From contig RPFO01000104.1 of the NCBI GenBank assembly GCA_009746045.1, positions 6,750,621 to 6,814,620 of the forward strand: a stretch of DNA of 64,000 bases, in the 5' to 3' direction. The stretch is from Mesostigma viride. Taxonomy: Eukaryota > Streptophyta > Mesostigmatophyceae > Mesostigmatales > Mesostigmataceae. The notes beneath the pieces were generated by a model. The model was not told where the DNA came from. It did no database searches and was given only the letters and a program-made list of their open reading frames with translations. Both the position numbers and the translations under genes were made by a program. Within the stretch, counting starts at the first letter, position 1; each line of letters opens with the position of its first letter. This document shows positions 11,046 through 21,599 of this stretch, in pieces.

Positions 11046-11921
11046 GACCAAAATTAAATTAAATAAAATTAAATTATAACATGCCTCCGTTGGGAGATCA
11101 TGTAGCACATATTCCCTGATGGGTGGGTGGAGTGGAGGCCGGAGCCGCGTAATCGAACTAACCTAAGCTATCTAGTCTAGAAAAAATTCTAACTACACTA
11201 CTCATCATGAACGCCGCCTCCTCTAATTGGGGGGAGGTGGCTTGCCCACAGGGGCTCAGTGGCGTGTGAGCCTGGACAATCTAGTCTGCCACCGCGTCTT
11301 GTTCTGCACGGGCAGTCCAAAGAAGGGAGAGAGAGTGGATGCGGTGCATGTTCAAACTGGGCTGGGACCACTAGGTCTGCCAGCAACATCTGGATACATG
11401 TAGTTCGTGGCATGTTTCCCTATACCCTTTTGGGAATGCCCTTGGGGCCAGGCCAGTTTAGAATATGCCGCCCTGGCTGGCCAAGCGGCCCAAGCCGCTG
11501 GGGGCCTGCCAGACCAATTAACGGGGCGGTGTCGACCTGGCTGGTGCGAGCAAGGTGTCCTACAAATGATATCCTACGCTGCCTAATCTCGTCCGAAATA
11601 CGAGGCATACCCTGATACAAAGACTCTGATGACGGGCGCTTGGAAAACCCTACGTTCAGGACCTGTCGGACTGCATCCTGTAAACTGTGCCGTCTAGCTT
11701 AGCTGCCAGTGTTGGTGTGATTGTCCACTCCTCGGCGCCATACGTGAGCACCGTGAGGATGAGGACCCGGCTTGAATCGAGCATGCGCGTGCGGTGAGCA
11801 CTCGCCCAGGCCCTTCGAGCTAGCGCCAGTACGTGTAGAGCAAACGGAGCCTGGCCCAGGCCAGGCCGATGTGGATGTCCACATCGTCTGCGGTGTCAGG
11901 GAGCATACTCGATCCCCGACA
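11046..11921 (-). mobile_element. LINE-B copy B4, 3' part; host of the CACTA insertion
   Basis: The 3' tail, hairpin and ORF2 C-terminus (GMPRISDEIRQRRISFVGHL; WPGPKGIPKRV) run on the minus strand to 11921, where the CACTA end begins. The sequence resumes at 43240 with CAGTTTGAAGCGATCGCGGA. The uninterrupted equivalent lies on the plus strand at about 45185-45240, so the two flanks are adjacent parts of one element. The last ~20 bases before the junction are diverged from that paralogue. Confidence 0.8.
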
Positions 11922-11940
11922 CACTAGGAACTCGGGGGCA

Positions 11941-12320
11941 CTGGTAAAAAATACCACTTTTATCACTTTTTATCACTTTTTACCACTTTTTACCACTTTT
12001 TACCACCCACAAGGAGTAAAAAGCCGTAAAAAGCCGTAAAAAGCCGTAAAAAGCCGTAAAAAGCCGTAAAAAGCCGTAAAAAGCCGTAAAAAGCTGTAAA
12101 AAGCCGTAAAAAGTGATAAAAAATACCACCTTTTACCACTTTTACCACCTAACGGAGGTGGTAAAAGTGGTAAAAGGTGGAAAATGGTGGTAAAAAGCCG
12201 TAAAAAGCCGTAAAAAGCCGTAAAAAGCCGTAAAAAGCCGTAAAAAGCAGTAAAAGTGGTAAAAAGTGATAAAAAGTGGCTAAAGTGGTAAAAAGAACAC
12301 CACGACGAGCACAAAAGTGG
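11941..12320. repeat. CACTA left subterminal array
   Basis: Runs of the 11-mer TTTTTACCACT at 11950-12005, then nine or so copies of GTAAAAAGCC(C) at 12016-12110, a short palindromic TACCACCTAACGGAGGTGGTA near 12140-12165, and more GTAAAAAGCC and AAAGTGGTAA units to 12320. These are likely transposase-accessory binding sites. Confidence 0.75.
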
Positions 12321-12460
12321 TAACAAACACAAGGGCTGAACCGACAACAAGTCAGTTTAGGCCCAAACAATGAGTGATGCATCTTTATTCAACATAATAT
12401 CGGCATGATTACACTTGTGAGCAGCATCTAATGAGGCCGCAAAATGCTGGCGCAGCAGCA

Positions 12461-13430
12461 TCAATCAGAATCATCCTTGGCATCACTACCGTTAAAATCA
12501 CTGTCATTCCCCTCGTTGCTAGGGGTTTGTTCTCTATAGTCCCTGACCGTGCGCGCGCGTGCACTTGTGCGCAACGGGGGCATGGGCTCCTTCCCCTTGT
12601 GTGATGCAGGCGCCAAAGCCTCAGATTTCTTCTTTCTCTTGCGAGGCGGGGCTAGCTGCGCGTGAGGGTTCGATCTGCCGCCGTGGTTGCCGGCGCGGGC
12701 TGCCGTTCAGCGGGCGGCTTCTTTTTCTTGCGCGGCGGGGCTGCGCGTGAAGGTCGTGCCGCCGTGCTTGATGGCGCGGGCGACGGATCAGCGGGCGGCG
12801 GTTCAGCGGGCGGCCGACCGGCCGTTCAGCGGGCGGCTCAGGTGGGAAGTACCTGATGTCTTCCTGCCACCTTGTCGCCGTGCTTTGGAAAAACTCGTTC
12901 TCCAAAGCCCACCCGGTTGCCAGGTGACGGGGCAGCTTGCAGTGAATGACCGAAAGCTGGGGCTGATGCCGTGGGTCCAGCACAAACCCAACAGAGCTAA
13001 CAGATGTTGGCCACACTAGCTTTGCCGTGCGTGGTGCCTCGGCGCTGCATGCGGACCAACACCAAGCGTTGATCCCGAATGTAAGCCACCTCCGATGCAT
13101 CGAAAAGCTCTACTCTCAGCACAAGCTGTTGAGTCCAGTTCCCCACCGCGGCTGCACCAGCTTCGCCACGAGAATGTGGGTCAGGTAGCCGTACTGAGTG
13201 CTGCTTCCCTCCTTATGGTAGGCTACACCACAGTTTGCAGTCCGCCATGCTTGCTTCCTGTCAGCTTCTTTTGTCCGGTAATTGAAACCGTACTTAAGTG
13301 CACCCTATCATACTCCTCAGCCTTGAGCTGCACGCCGGCTGCTGCAGCCTGGACAAGCTCCGGGACCAGCGGCTGCTGGTTGAGTCCGATCCAGTCTTTG
13401 AGCCATGAGAGGTCGCTGCACAAGGGCCGC
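12461..13430 (-). pseudogene. CACTA Tnp2-like gene, C-terminal exon region
   Basis: The 3' splice site GCATGCAG precedes 13430. The frame begins RPLCSDLSWLKDWIGLNQQP, then a one-base shift near 13310 leads to KYGFNYRTKEADRKQAWR and AYHKEGSSTQYGYLTHILV, matching the YYG..ThIL region near the end of Tnp2 transposases. A further shift or intron leads to VGFVLDPRHQPQLSVIHCKL. Pro/Arg-rich repeats (PLNRRP) and an acidic tail ending DAKDDSD at a TGA (12461-12463) finish the protein. The order is normal for the family; the reading frame is not intact. Confidence 0.65.
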
Positions 13431-13585
13431 CTGCATGCACATCGTATACAAAGCAAGATAGCAATGCAAGAAAAAAAAATTAGAATAACGGCAGTAGTCC
13501 TTGGAAATCAGATGAAGTTCCATATACTGAAAGAAAATCAGCTCAAAGAATAGCAACTTACAATAATAGGACAGCGGCGTCTTAC

Positions 13586-13788
13586 CAGTAGGCCTCATCG
13601 CCGTTGACTTCGGGATCTTTGTACTCCGCATTGGGCAGCGCATACTCCAACAAAATCGCGCCCACTTCATCAGATTCCGCGGCGGTGAAAGTGTAGAAAT
13701 TCTTAACCTTGCGGCTGCGCCCCCCCAACTCGACCTTCTTGGACGGGTCTGCGTGGATGACGTCCCAGATGTAGTAGCGGTCTTTTGG
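13586..13788 (-). CDS. CACTA Tnp2-like gene, internal exon
   Basis: The exon is set by TTTCAG before 13788 and CTG|GTAAGA after 13586. It encodes PKDRYYIWDVIHADPSKKVE through PNAEYKDPEVNGDEAYW. It is open throughout and joins in phase to its neighbours: the upstream exon ends TGGATG, and the downstream exon completes a Trp codon. Part of the C-terminal half of the transposase; no catalytic motif is assigned here. Confidence 0.7.
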
Positions 13789-13954
13789 CTGAAAGAAAAA
13801 AAAGAAAGCAAACAAGACATTGCAAGCAGCGCACACAAATATGCACAGAAATTAGCTGCATGCAGCACAAGACCGGGCCACAAGCAGCGCGTACATAACA
13901 CTAAATCTGCACACAAATCCATAAAAAAAAAATCGGTCACTAGCGTGTACTTAC

Positions 13955-14482
13955 CATCCAGGTTTTCACCATGTGATAGGCCAGATGGGTCAGCGCCTCA
14001 GACTTGCGATATGCTCCGTCCATAGAGCTCTCCACATTGACGCTGGACAGCTTAGCTTTCGTGATGGCCCCCATCATCCGCTCGCCCGACGCCATGGTGC
14101 GGGTGTCACATCGACCCAACAAGGGGATTTGCTGGGCCAGGTGGGCCATCATATGAACAGATTTTGCCATCTCGATCAGACGCTGGCGCTATACGCTCCA
14201 TCGCCACAGCAGCAAGCAAAAACATCACGCCGCAGTCATCCAACTGCTGCTGAGTCGCCGGGCCGCTAGAAAACACAAAGTCCCAGGCCGCTGATTGAAG
14301 GAGAAATGCATGCCGTGCATCGTCATCTAACCGCCCACGCAAGATGGTCGGGAGTTGCTTGCAAAAGTAGAGGATTTTGTCACGCGTCTTGGATTTTTCA
14401 GTACTCTTCGCATCGCAGAGCAAGCCACTGATCCGGCTGGTGAAGTAGTCGGGTAGGCTATGCGCCATGATGTCATCGAGAC
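13955..14482 (-). pseudogene. CACTA Tnp2-like gene, exon with DUF4218-like region, frameshifted
   Basis: Acceptor GCGCAG before 14482 and donor ATG|GTAAGT after 13955. The first part reads LDDIMAHSLPDYFTSRISGL and QLPTILRGRLDDDARHAFLL. Near 14180 a one-base shift moves the frame to MAKSVHMMAHLAQQIPLLGR followed by ASGERMMGAITKAKLSSVN. The order LP.ILRG, MERIAP, HM.AHL, GERMMG resembles the DUF4218 segment of plant CACTA transposases. The shift disables this copy unless a small intron is missed. Confidence 0.65.
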
Positions 14483-14638
14483 CTGCGCATTACAACCACA
14501 CGCAAAAAAATAACACATAGTAGTAACACGACAGCCGAAAAAAATAGTCAGTCCTATGTAAATCACACAGACCATAGTCAGTCCTACATATTAAATTTCC
14601 AAATTACGGGAAAAATAAAAACCCAATGTCACACTTAC

Positions 14639-14912
14639 GCTTGATATCAGCCTTTTCCTCAGCCGTCAGCTGGAACCTGGGGCGCGGTGCTGGCGCCCTC
14701 TTCTTCTTGCGGCCTTTCTTCGGTGGACTTTGGTGGTCTCCCTCCGGTGGAGGGTCTCCCTCCGGTGGAGGGTCTCCCTCCGGTGGAGGGTCTCCCTCCG
14801 GTGGTGGGTCTCCCTCCGCTGGAGGGTCTTCATCAGGCCGCCACATGCAGCTCCGGGTTCAGACCGAGGACCTTCAGCCTGCCACGAAGTGACCCGCTCG
14901 CCATAGCCTTCC
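14639..14912 (-). CDS. CACTA Tnp2-like gene, Pro/Gly repeat exon
   Basis: Acceptor TATGCAG before 14912 and donor AAGC|GTAAGT after 14639. It encodes a tandem (D-P-P-P-E-G)n tract from a 15-18-bp DNA repeat at 14745-14830, then KKGRKKKRAPAPRPRFQLTA and AEEKADIKR. The last codon completes across the intron to LDDIM in the next exon. The frame through the 5' part is uncertain, because the upstream exon may join in a frame that stops at HVAA. Confidence 0.55.
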
Positions 14913-15047
14913 CTGCATATAGTACAAACAGAAAAAAAAACAATATTACATCAGCTTTCCATGTGAACAGATAGGCCACAGTCAATATATGCATTGAAGC
15001 AACAATCATGTGCAATCAAATGATACAATGAAATGTGTAGCAATTAC

Positions 15048-15790
15048 CGCTTGTGCAATGAATGACCCGCTTGAAGTTGTTGGGACACAGATGGAACTCG
15101 TCAATAAAATGACGGATCTTCAGGTGAACCCAGTACGGTAACTTAAGAAACGGCTCGGGCTGCTTTTTTAGCGTAGCACAGTACTTCAGGTAGCCAGCAT
15201 GGTCCATCTCCTGAACAACAGGAGCGTGAGCCGGCCGGCGGGGGTCACCCTCGGGAAACATGCGGTCATTGCCATGCAAGGAGAACGATATACAGCGATT
15301 TGAGATAAAAACCCCACGCCACTGATCACCATGTAGGACGCATTGATAGTACCCTGCATCTGGAATGTTCAGGGACTTGGAGTATGCCGGGTAGTCGTGA
15401 ATTGTGCCAGCAAGAATGGACCTCACAAATGTCGTAGTGTAAACACCGGCCACGTCCAGCGTCACATCACAAATGTAATACCCCTTCCACAGTACCAGGA
15501 AGTCCTCAGCGATCAAGTCCAAAAAAATGGTCATGTTCTTCGGTGCCTTCCCCTTCATGGCACCCACAAGAAGCACCATAGGGCAAAAACGCCCATTCAC
15601 CATAACCCACTCGGGCAAGTTCACACAGGAAACAAACGCGGGCCAACTGCTGTGGGTATCCATGAAAGACCTTGGACATACTCCGTCAAAATTCAGAAGG
15701 AAGATGGTGTTCCGCGGCTGGCTGCGAAAGTCCCAGTTGTTCTTTATGTGCTGGATGGCACGGCTGTCTGCATGCACGAACAGGTCCATG
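15048..15790 (-). CDS. CACTA Tnp2-like transposase, central catalytic-region exon
   Basis: A long open exon encodes DLFVHADSRAIQHIKNNWDF, RNTIFLLNFDGVCPRSFMD, SSWPAFVSCVNLPEWV, a GKAPKNMTIFLDLIAEDF block, and TIHDYPAYSKSLNIPDAGYY. This is the series seen in Tnp2 transposases: RN..L..N.DG, SSWP, NLP, the GPK.PK..i..fL block, D(F/Y)PA...L, and a CxxC-like G.YYQC. The donor CAAGCG|GTAATT ends it at 15048. The upstream splice acceptor is uncertain. The chromovirus sits just upstream (3' LTR begins at 15895), separating it from the N-terminal exon at 36642-37293. Confidence 0.85.
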
Positions 15791-15889
15791 CACAATTAGA
15801 AACACCAGACGTAAAAAGAAAGGTATCCATCAGAGCAGTACAAACAAAAGCTACGCGCCAGAGGAAAAATCTCGAACTTGATACTTTGG

Positions 15890-15894
15890 CACAC
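15890..15894. repeat. Left TSD of the chromovirus (CACAC)
   Basis: CACAC here and at 36637-36641, directly outside the LTR termini TGTTACG and CGTAACA. A 5-bp duplication is standard for Ty3/gypsy integrases. Confidence 0.9.
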
Positions 15895-16458
15895 TGTTAC
15901 GTCCTGAACTTCTACCTCCACCTCTACCTCTACTGGGCCTGATGCTACCTAAATTGGTCAGGCCTCCTCTACTCAAACCCCTAGCGAAAGACGAACGAGA
16001 CGGAGCTGATCTCAATGCATTCACGTATGTGTTGCTATAATACGCCATACAACCATTTACCCGAACCCGTTTATTCCAGGAATAGAGGAAGGAAACACAC
16101 TACACTGCCGTGACCCAAGCCTATATGTGTTAATTCATTTAACACACGCCGAGTGACCACACGAGGGGTGGAACGTGCATAAATGGTCACCAACGGTCCA
16201 ACATGCTCGGGCCGACATGGCCCTCGCCTACAGATGCACAGGCAGCTGCACAGATGCACGCTGGTCCACTACATTCTACCAAAGGATAAGGACCACTAAT
16301 AAAGTACGCGGCGCGACGCCCAAAAGCACCCAATGTACCACAGTACTGTTACGAGGACAATAGTGTCCCAGTTGGAACTACACGTAAACCTAGGAACAAC
16401 CGAGGCAAAGGACCTAATTTACGTCCGTAACTACAACGAATTGTTACGCTACGTAACA
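15895..16458 (-). repeat. Chromovirus 3' LTR
   Basis: 564 bp, TGTTACG...CGTAACA. It matches the split 5' LTR except for about four substitutions. It encodes the start of a small RG-rich ORF (MAYYSNTYVNALRSAPSR from 16048) that reads outward across the TSD into the CACTA gene; this is probably fortuitous. Internally adjacent PPT at 16459-16472. Confidence 0.9.
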
Positions 16459-16833
16459 CCTCCCCCCCCACAAAGGTAGGGAGCCCTCTCCCTACGCACG
16501 GGGAGGAAACCAAAGGGGTAGGAAAAACCTAATGCACCCAGCACACACCAACACAATCGACAGGCCATCCAAGATACAAAGCACCAATAGTTCACTCGGT
16601 CTCCACCACCACGCCGCGGGTGGTGTAGGGTTAGCCAGCACCAAGCCTGGTGGGAGGTTCCCCTAACTGCCTGGAACGGAGTCCTTGCCGGGGGGGGACG
16701 GCACTGGGCAGGACACACAGAGTAAACAAATCAGTACCAAGGACCAAGAACAGCCAATCAACTGGCCAGAATATGAGGGCGACTCTATATACCGGAGGGA
16801 CAACACCCTCAGGTCGGGCCTAAGGCCCTCTAT

Positions 16834-17256
16834 CTAGTTGCCATCCGTCTGGTAAGTGCCACGAGAGGCCAGCAGAACCTCCAGGTACGCCTGGTAATGG
16901 GCCACGTCATCGACATTGTCATGCCTATCTACATGCAGTGAGGAAAACATCGGCCCACACGCCATCAGGAAAAAGGCCCAGAAAGGCCCAGTAATACCTA
17001 TGCTGCGTAAGAACGACCTGGCCACGGGCCCAGTCCAGGAAACCACAGGCGAAGAGGCGAAGGAAGGGCTCTACCGCGATCAAACAGAGAGCCCGCAGGA
17101 GTATAGGCGATGGTACCGGATCCGAGGGCGCAAACCCGTCGGGAAGAACAGATCTACCAGGGGCTCCACGTTAGACGGCCACATCCGGATGTGCCGAACC
17201 TCACGGGAGCGCCACCGACGGGCACACTGTCGCGACCCGAACGTCTCTAGGTAGTC
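16834..17256 (-). pseudogene. Possible C-terminal continuation of chromovirus ORF3
   Basis: After the ORF3 frame stops at 17258, an overlapping frame continues with ASDYLETFGSRQCARRWRSR and WPSNVEPLVDLFFPTGLRPR to about 17080, and a third with ARSFLRSIGITGPFWAFFLM to 16834. The protein-like composition and order suggest one coding region with two frameshifts. Unrecognised. Confidence 0.35.
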
Positions 17257-17257
17257 G

Positions 17258-20127
17258 CTAGCCCGAGGAGGGGGATGGCCACGGGAGTCCAGACCCTGCA
17301 TGGCCCGGGATGGGCGCTGGACGACGGGCATCCCACTCCAGGATGGGCTGGAGAACCGTACTGTATGTAGCACCCGGCACCGCAGGAAACTCGACCGTAA
17401 GGGCATCTGAGGCCATAATGCCCAGAGGCGGAGGGTAAGCCCACTGGAACCCACCGTAGGTGTCCAAGTCATTGTGACGCCTAGCCCAGCGATACAGAAC
17501 GCGCCGAACCAGGATCTCGCCCTGGAACACAGGATCAGCTAAAATAACCATATCGAAAGGAGGCCGATCAGTCTCAATGGGTAGGCCACGGTCCCGCGGC
17601 GCCCGACACACCTGGGAGAACCCGTAGGACATGGACGAAATGGCAAGCTCGGCGGAGGCGCGCGGCAGGTCACACTGTCGGCATGCGAGCGCAGACATAC
17701 CGTACCCAGGGACGGGCGTGTCGCGCGACTCCGGCGTCGCATGCACCACAGAAGGGGCCCGGTCCCGATCGCCCTGGGACAACTCCCGGAGGGAATCAGC
17801 AGCGCGGGTGGAGTTAGGTTAATATTGTGCGGAAACCTTTTTGCCACTTGGGCTTCTCAGGTTCCGCACAATATTACCGGCGATAACCACTCGCCGGACA
17901 CTCAAGTTCACACCGGTGTGAACTTGAGTGTCCGGCGAGTGGTTATCGCCGGTAATATTGTGCGGAACCTGAGAAGCCCAAGTGGCAAAAAGGTTTCCGC
18001 ACAATATTAACCTAACTAAAACCTAGCCTCTTGGGGCGAGGACGAATCACTAGGCTCGGAACACCCGTATGCATGAATATGATCGAATATAAGCATCTCG
18101 TTGGTGCAAATATCGATATGAATATAATCGAATATGAGCATCTCCTTGGTGCGCATATGATTAGAGCCGGGTGCCAAATCGGAACGAATTATTCCCCAAA
18201 TAATCCGCTTCCGAGTGGATTCGAACCTGCGCCCCGCAAGGATGTGAACTTGAGTGTCCGGCGAGTGGTTATCGCCGGTAATATTGTGCGGAACCTGAGA
18301 AGCCCAAGTGGCAAAAAGGTTTCCGCACAATATTAACCTAACTAAGACCTGGATCCTTGCGGGGCGCAGGTTCGAATCCACTCGGAAGCGGATTATTTGG
18401 GGAATAATTCGTTCCGATTTGGCACCCGGCTCTAATCATATGCGCACCAAGGAGATGCTCATATTCGATCATATTCATGCATACGGGTGTTCCGAGCCTA
18501 GTGATTCGCCCTCGCCCCAAGAGGCTAGGTTTTAGTTAGGTTAATATTGTGCGGAAACCTTTTTGCCACTTGGGCTTCTCAGGTTCCGCACAATATTATG
18601 TACCGGCGATAACCACTCGCCGGACACTCAATTAGTTCACACCGGACACTCAAGTTCACACCGGTGTGAACTTGAGTGTCCGGCGAGTGGTCATCGCCGG
18701 TAATATTGTGCGGAACCTGAGAAGCCCAAGTGGCAAAAAGGTTTCCGCACAATATTAACCTAACTGGTGGCGCGAGGATCCGGACCGCTGGCCCGAACAA
18801 CCGCAGCCAAAGACCGCGAGGCCGAAGGGGCAGGGGCCGAAGCAGGGGTAGGAACCGGCACAGACGCAGACGGCGCCGGTACAACAGGAGGTCGCGCCGG
18901 ACCCGCGGCCGAAGGGGGTCGCGACGGACCCGCCACCGCAGCTGGCGCTCCGGTCTCCGGTGGCGGCGCACCCTCAGGCCACATGTTGAAAACAGGGCCC
19001 GTAGGGACAGGCAATCCGGCATAAGACTGGTTACCATCCAAACTCCAGTCGGGCACCGGGATCCTCTGCGGGGGACCACCCTCCCAAAGCCTGGGGAGAC
19101 CGCCCGTGTCGCTAAAGAAACCCCGCAATGGCTGCGATGGCGCGGCGGGCGGCCCGGAGGCGGCGACGGCGGGCGCGGCCGCTGGGGCGGAAGACTCGCG
19201 CAGAGGCGCAGGTACGTCGGTCGCAGGCGCAGAGGCAACCAGAGGCGTAGGAGCCGCAGCAACAGAGGAAACCGCAGCTACCGAAGGCTCGCACAGCGCA
19301 GGCGAAACCGTAGGCGCCGAGGCAACCGAAGGGGTAGGGGGCGCAGATACCACAGACACCCCACCTGGCGTGGCTGGGGCAGGCTCCTGGGCCGCCATGA
19401 AGGCCCCGAATGCCGCGGTCAGGGACTGGATCTGGGCCTGCATCGCAGAAACAGTCGCCGAGAGATGATCAGGCTCGCGATCCAAACCCAAAGGGGTAGG
19501 CTCCACCGACGCGCGCCGGGTCGACCGAGGTGAAGACGGGACAGGGGAAGGAGCCGACACTGAGGAGGAGGACGCTGCACTGGAGGCCGAATACTCTGGA
19601 GTGTACTGCGCCTCGACTGGTGCGTCCGTAGGGGAAGGGTCGCCAACTGCTACTCCCGCTGACTGGTCTGCGATTTCCATGAACTCTACTGCCCGTAGGA
19701 GGTCACAGGGGTTGTCATCTACCTCTGCCTCACCCTCGCCCGGAAGCCAGGGGAACACCTCCCGTAGGCAGGAGCGGCCCACAGGGGTAGACAGGTAGGA
19801 AAACACCCGGGGGCACTGAAGGACAGCGGCTATCTGCTCCAAGGCTGGACAGCGGGAGCCACACCCTAAAAGACAATGCCCGGCATCGTCGAACCCATGC
19901 ACAACTAGCTGTTGCGGATCATCGGGGGCCGGGCCGAACCACGCGACCCCAAAGAGAGCAGCCCTGACTAAAGTCGCATGCTGAGCCTGGAGGGCAGGCT
20001 GAATGAGGCCACCCGGATAACTGGAACGTGACACCCAGCGGCCCGGAAGGGCCTCGAAGTAGAGCTCTGGGTCCGGTGGTGGAGGGGAAGGCGGCAGGCT
20101 CTCCGACGGATGGGTAGAGTCAGCCAT
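17258..20127 (-). pseudogene. Chromovirus ORF3, extra ORF downstream of the chromodomain, split by a foldback element
   Basis: Starts at ATG 20127 (MADSTHPSESLPPSPPPPDP). It has an N-terminal globular part with ARAALFG-type and HCLLGCGSRCPALEQIA stretches, a predicted coiled coil (LSATVSAMQAQIQSLTAAFG), then a long Ala/Pro/Val-rich region. The frame is interrupted at 18770 by the 954-bp element and resumes at 17811 in phase once one GGTGG copy is removed, ending at 17258: roughly 635 codons. It occupies the env position of a retrovirus-like element, but no signal peptide or membrane span is evident, so an envelope role is not supported. It could be a gag-like duplicate or captured host sequence. 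Unrecognised. Confidence 0.6.
17812..18765. mobile_element. Foldback element, 954 bp, with nested palindromes
   Basis: TSD GGTGG at 17807-17811 and 18766-18770. Built from one ~98-bp arm h (ending AATATTAACCTAACT) and a ~200-bp spacer Y in the order h'-h-Y-h-Y'-h'-h, where a prime means reverse complement. 17812-18015 is a near-perfect palindrome. Y' contains GGTTCGAATCC (near 18369), a match to the pol III B box, and its complement is in Y. No ORF of its own. The ends AGTTAGG/CCTAACT and the 5-bp TSD do not identify a superfamily. Confidence 0.85.
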
Positions 20128-21015
20128 GATGGCTGCGGAGGGGAGGGGACAACCAACCACCCACCAACAGCAGGAATACGATAAGGGAGGGGCAGGTTGC
20201 CAGCTAGAGCTGGTGTAGGGTTTTGTAGTCCAGGCTGCAACAAGCGGCTACAACCATCTAACTCACTCTCCGTATACCATACTTTATCTACCTCTCTACG
20301 AGCATACATCCATTTCACCTTATACTGGCGCTGGGTACCGCGGCCCTTTTTGATATCTCTATGGGCCACGATACTCTCTACCTCGTCTTCTACCTCACCA
20401 GTATCAGGGTTATGCTCTAAAGGAGCAGGAGCTAGTTCTCTACCAGCGAACGTGCTTTGGTGATAAAGCTTCAGCTGGCTTCTATGGAAGGTGTTAGAAT
20501 GTGTCTGCCAAGAGGTAGGGATATCTATTTTATATAAGAAATTACCTACTCTAGACAACACACGGAAGGGTCCTAAGAAGGCGGGCCTAAGTTTCACTTT
20601 AAGTTCTGCTTCGAACTTGTGAGCAAAACGGCCAACATGCACGGGGGCCTTCTACTAAGACTAAATCCCCTATATCTATTTCAGGCGCTCTTCTATCTAA
20701 GGAGGCACGCAACCTAGCAAGGTACTTAGCCTGAGCCTTTTGGTACCCTGAAATCGCGTGATCATGTGCATTTTTCATTTTATCTAGCAAGGCCTGTACA
20801 CCTTCTACAGTATCCCGGGACACATCGTCCCTGTCACGTAAAGGACTAGCTAAGAGAGAGGTAGGAGTAAGAGGCTGTCTACCAGTATCTAGGAAGAAAG
20901 GCGTATAGCCATGCGCAGCCTGGGGGCAATTGTTAAGGGAGAACTCTACCAAGCATAGATAATCCTCCCAATCACTCCCCGAGCCATTAACATAGTGCCT
21001 CAGCGCTTCTTCCAC
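19968..21015 (-). pseudogene. Chromovirus integrase C-terminus plus chromodomain, frameshifted
   Basis: One frame (21015-20599) begins just after the deletion point with LVERLNRVVEEALRHYVNGS and continues DWEDYLCLVEFSLNN, the end of the integrase core after its catalytic Glu region. A shift near 20640 leads to VKLRPAFLGPFRVLSRVGNF (GPF motif) and FHRSQLKLYH. The chromodomain follows: VESIVAHRDIKKGRGTQRQY, KVKW, and a VWYTESEL end. Chromodomains of chromoviruses bind modified histones and bias integration. The catalytic D,D,E part of integrase is absent, so the element cannot integrate on its own. Confidence 0.8.
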
Positions 21016-21035
21016 TACCCTATTAAGACGCTCTA

Positions 21036-21314
21036 CTAGATGAGAGGAGGAGGAGTGATAGGCAGTACCGAATGTAACCGAGTGTGAGGGATAGGGACTA
21101 GTCCTAAACGCCTAACTAGGGCCTCGCTCACAAAGGAGCTAGCCGCACCGCTATCCACTAACACAGAGACGTTCAAAAGTTCATCAGCATGCAAGAAGGG
21201 GTCTACAACAGTATGGGGAACGGTTAAGCCACCATTCAAGAACATAAGAGGACGGACACGTAGTGGTAGGGATGATTCAGCTCCTATACAGAGGTTATAA
21301 AAACAGGCAGGCAA
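21036..21314 (-). pseudogene. Chromovirus aspartic protease, truncated at the RT deletion
   Basis: VLVDSGAASSFVSEALVRRL carries the DSGA catalytic motif of retropepsins followed by a hydrophobic S/FVS stretch. The frame ends at about 21036 close to a Leu/Pro-rich string (TPPPL), after which integrase sequence begins in another frame. The second half of the protease and all of RT and RNase H are missing. Confidence 0.75.
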
Positions 21315-21599
21315 AATTTATTATCTGGGGTACTATCTAAGGATCTGTCCAGGTTACCCCCGGCTGACAGGCCTACTGTTCCCCCTCCCCCCCCAAATCC
21401 ATAGGAACTAACCCCGAAGAAGACCCTGGCGGAAAAGCCACTGCTGGAGGGTCACGAGGGATCGAAGAGGGTGCGGGAGCCTGATTATCATAGGGGAACC
21501 CTGGGGGTCCTGTCTGCACAGCATTCAGCCTACTAGGGGTAGCTGAGGGAATGCGTCCTGGATTGGGACGAATAGGAGCACGCTGAGGGGTACGAGGAG

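Noticed and set aside
12016-12290. Possible CRISPR-like array (regular GTAAAAAGCC repeats)
   Set aside because: The units are contiguous without unique spacers and sit just inside a CACTA terminus, so they are transposon subterminal repeats.
18730-19533. Arg/Gly-rich plus-strand ORFs opposite chromovirus ORF3
   Set aside because: They mirror the Ala/Pro-rich ORF3 codons and share no features with known proteins. The minus frame matches the element's orientation and is the one repaired by foldback removal.
17258-20127. Retroviral envelope gene
   Set aside because: The position fits, but no signal peptide, cleavage site or membrane-spanning segment was seen. The sequence is Ala/Pro-rich with a coiled coil.
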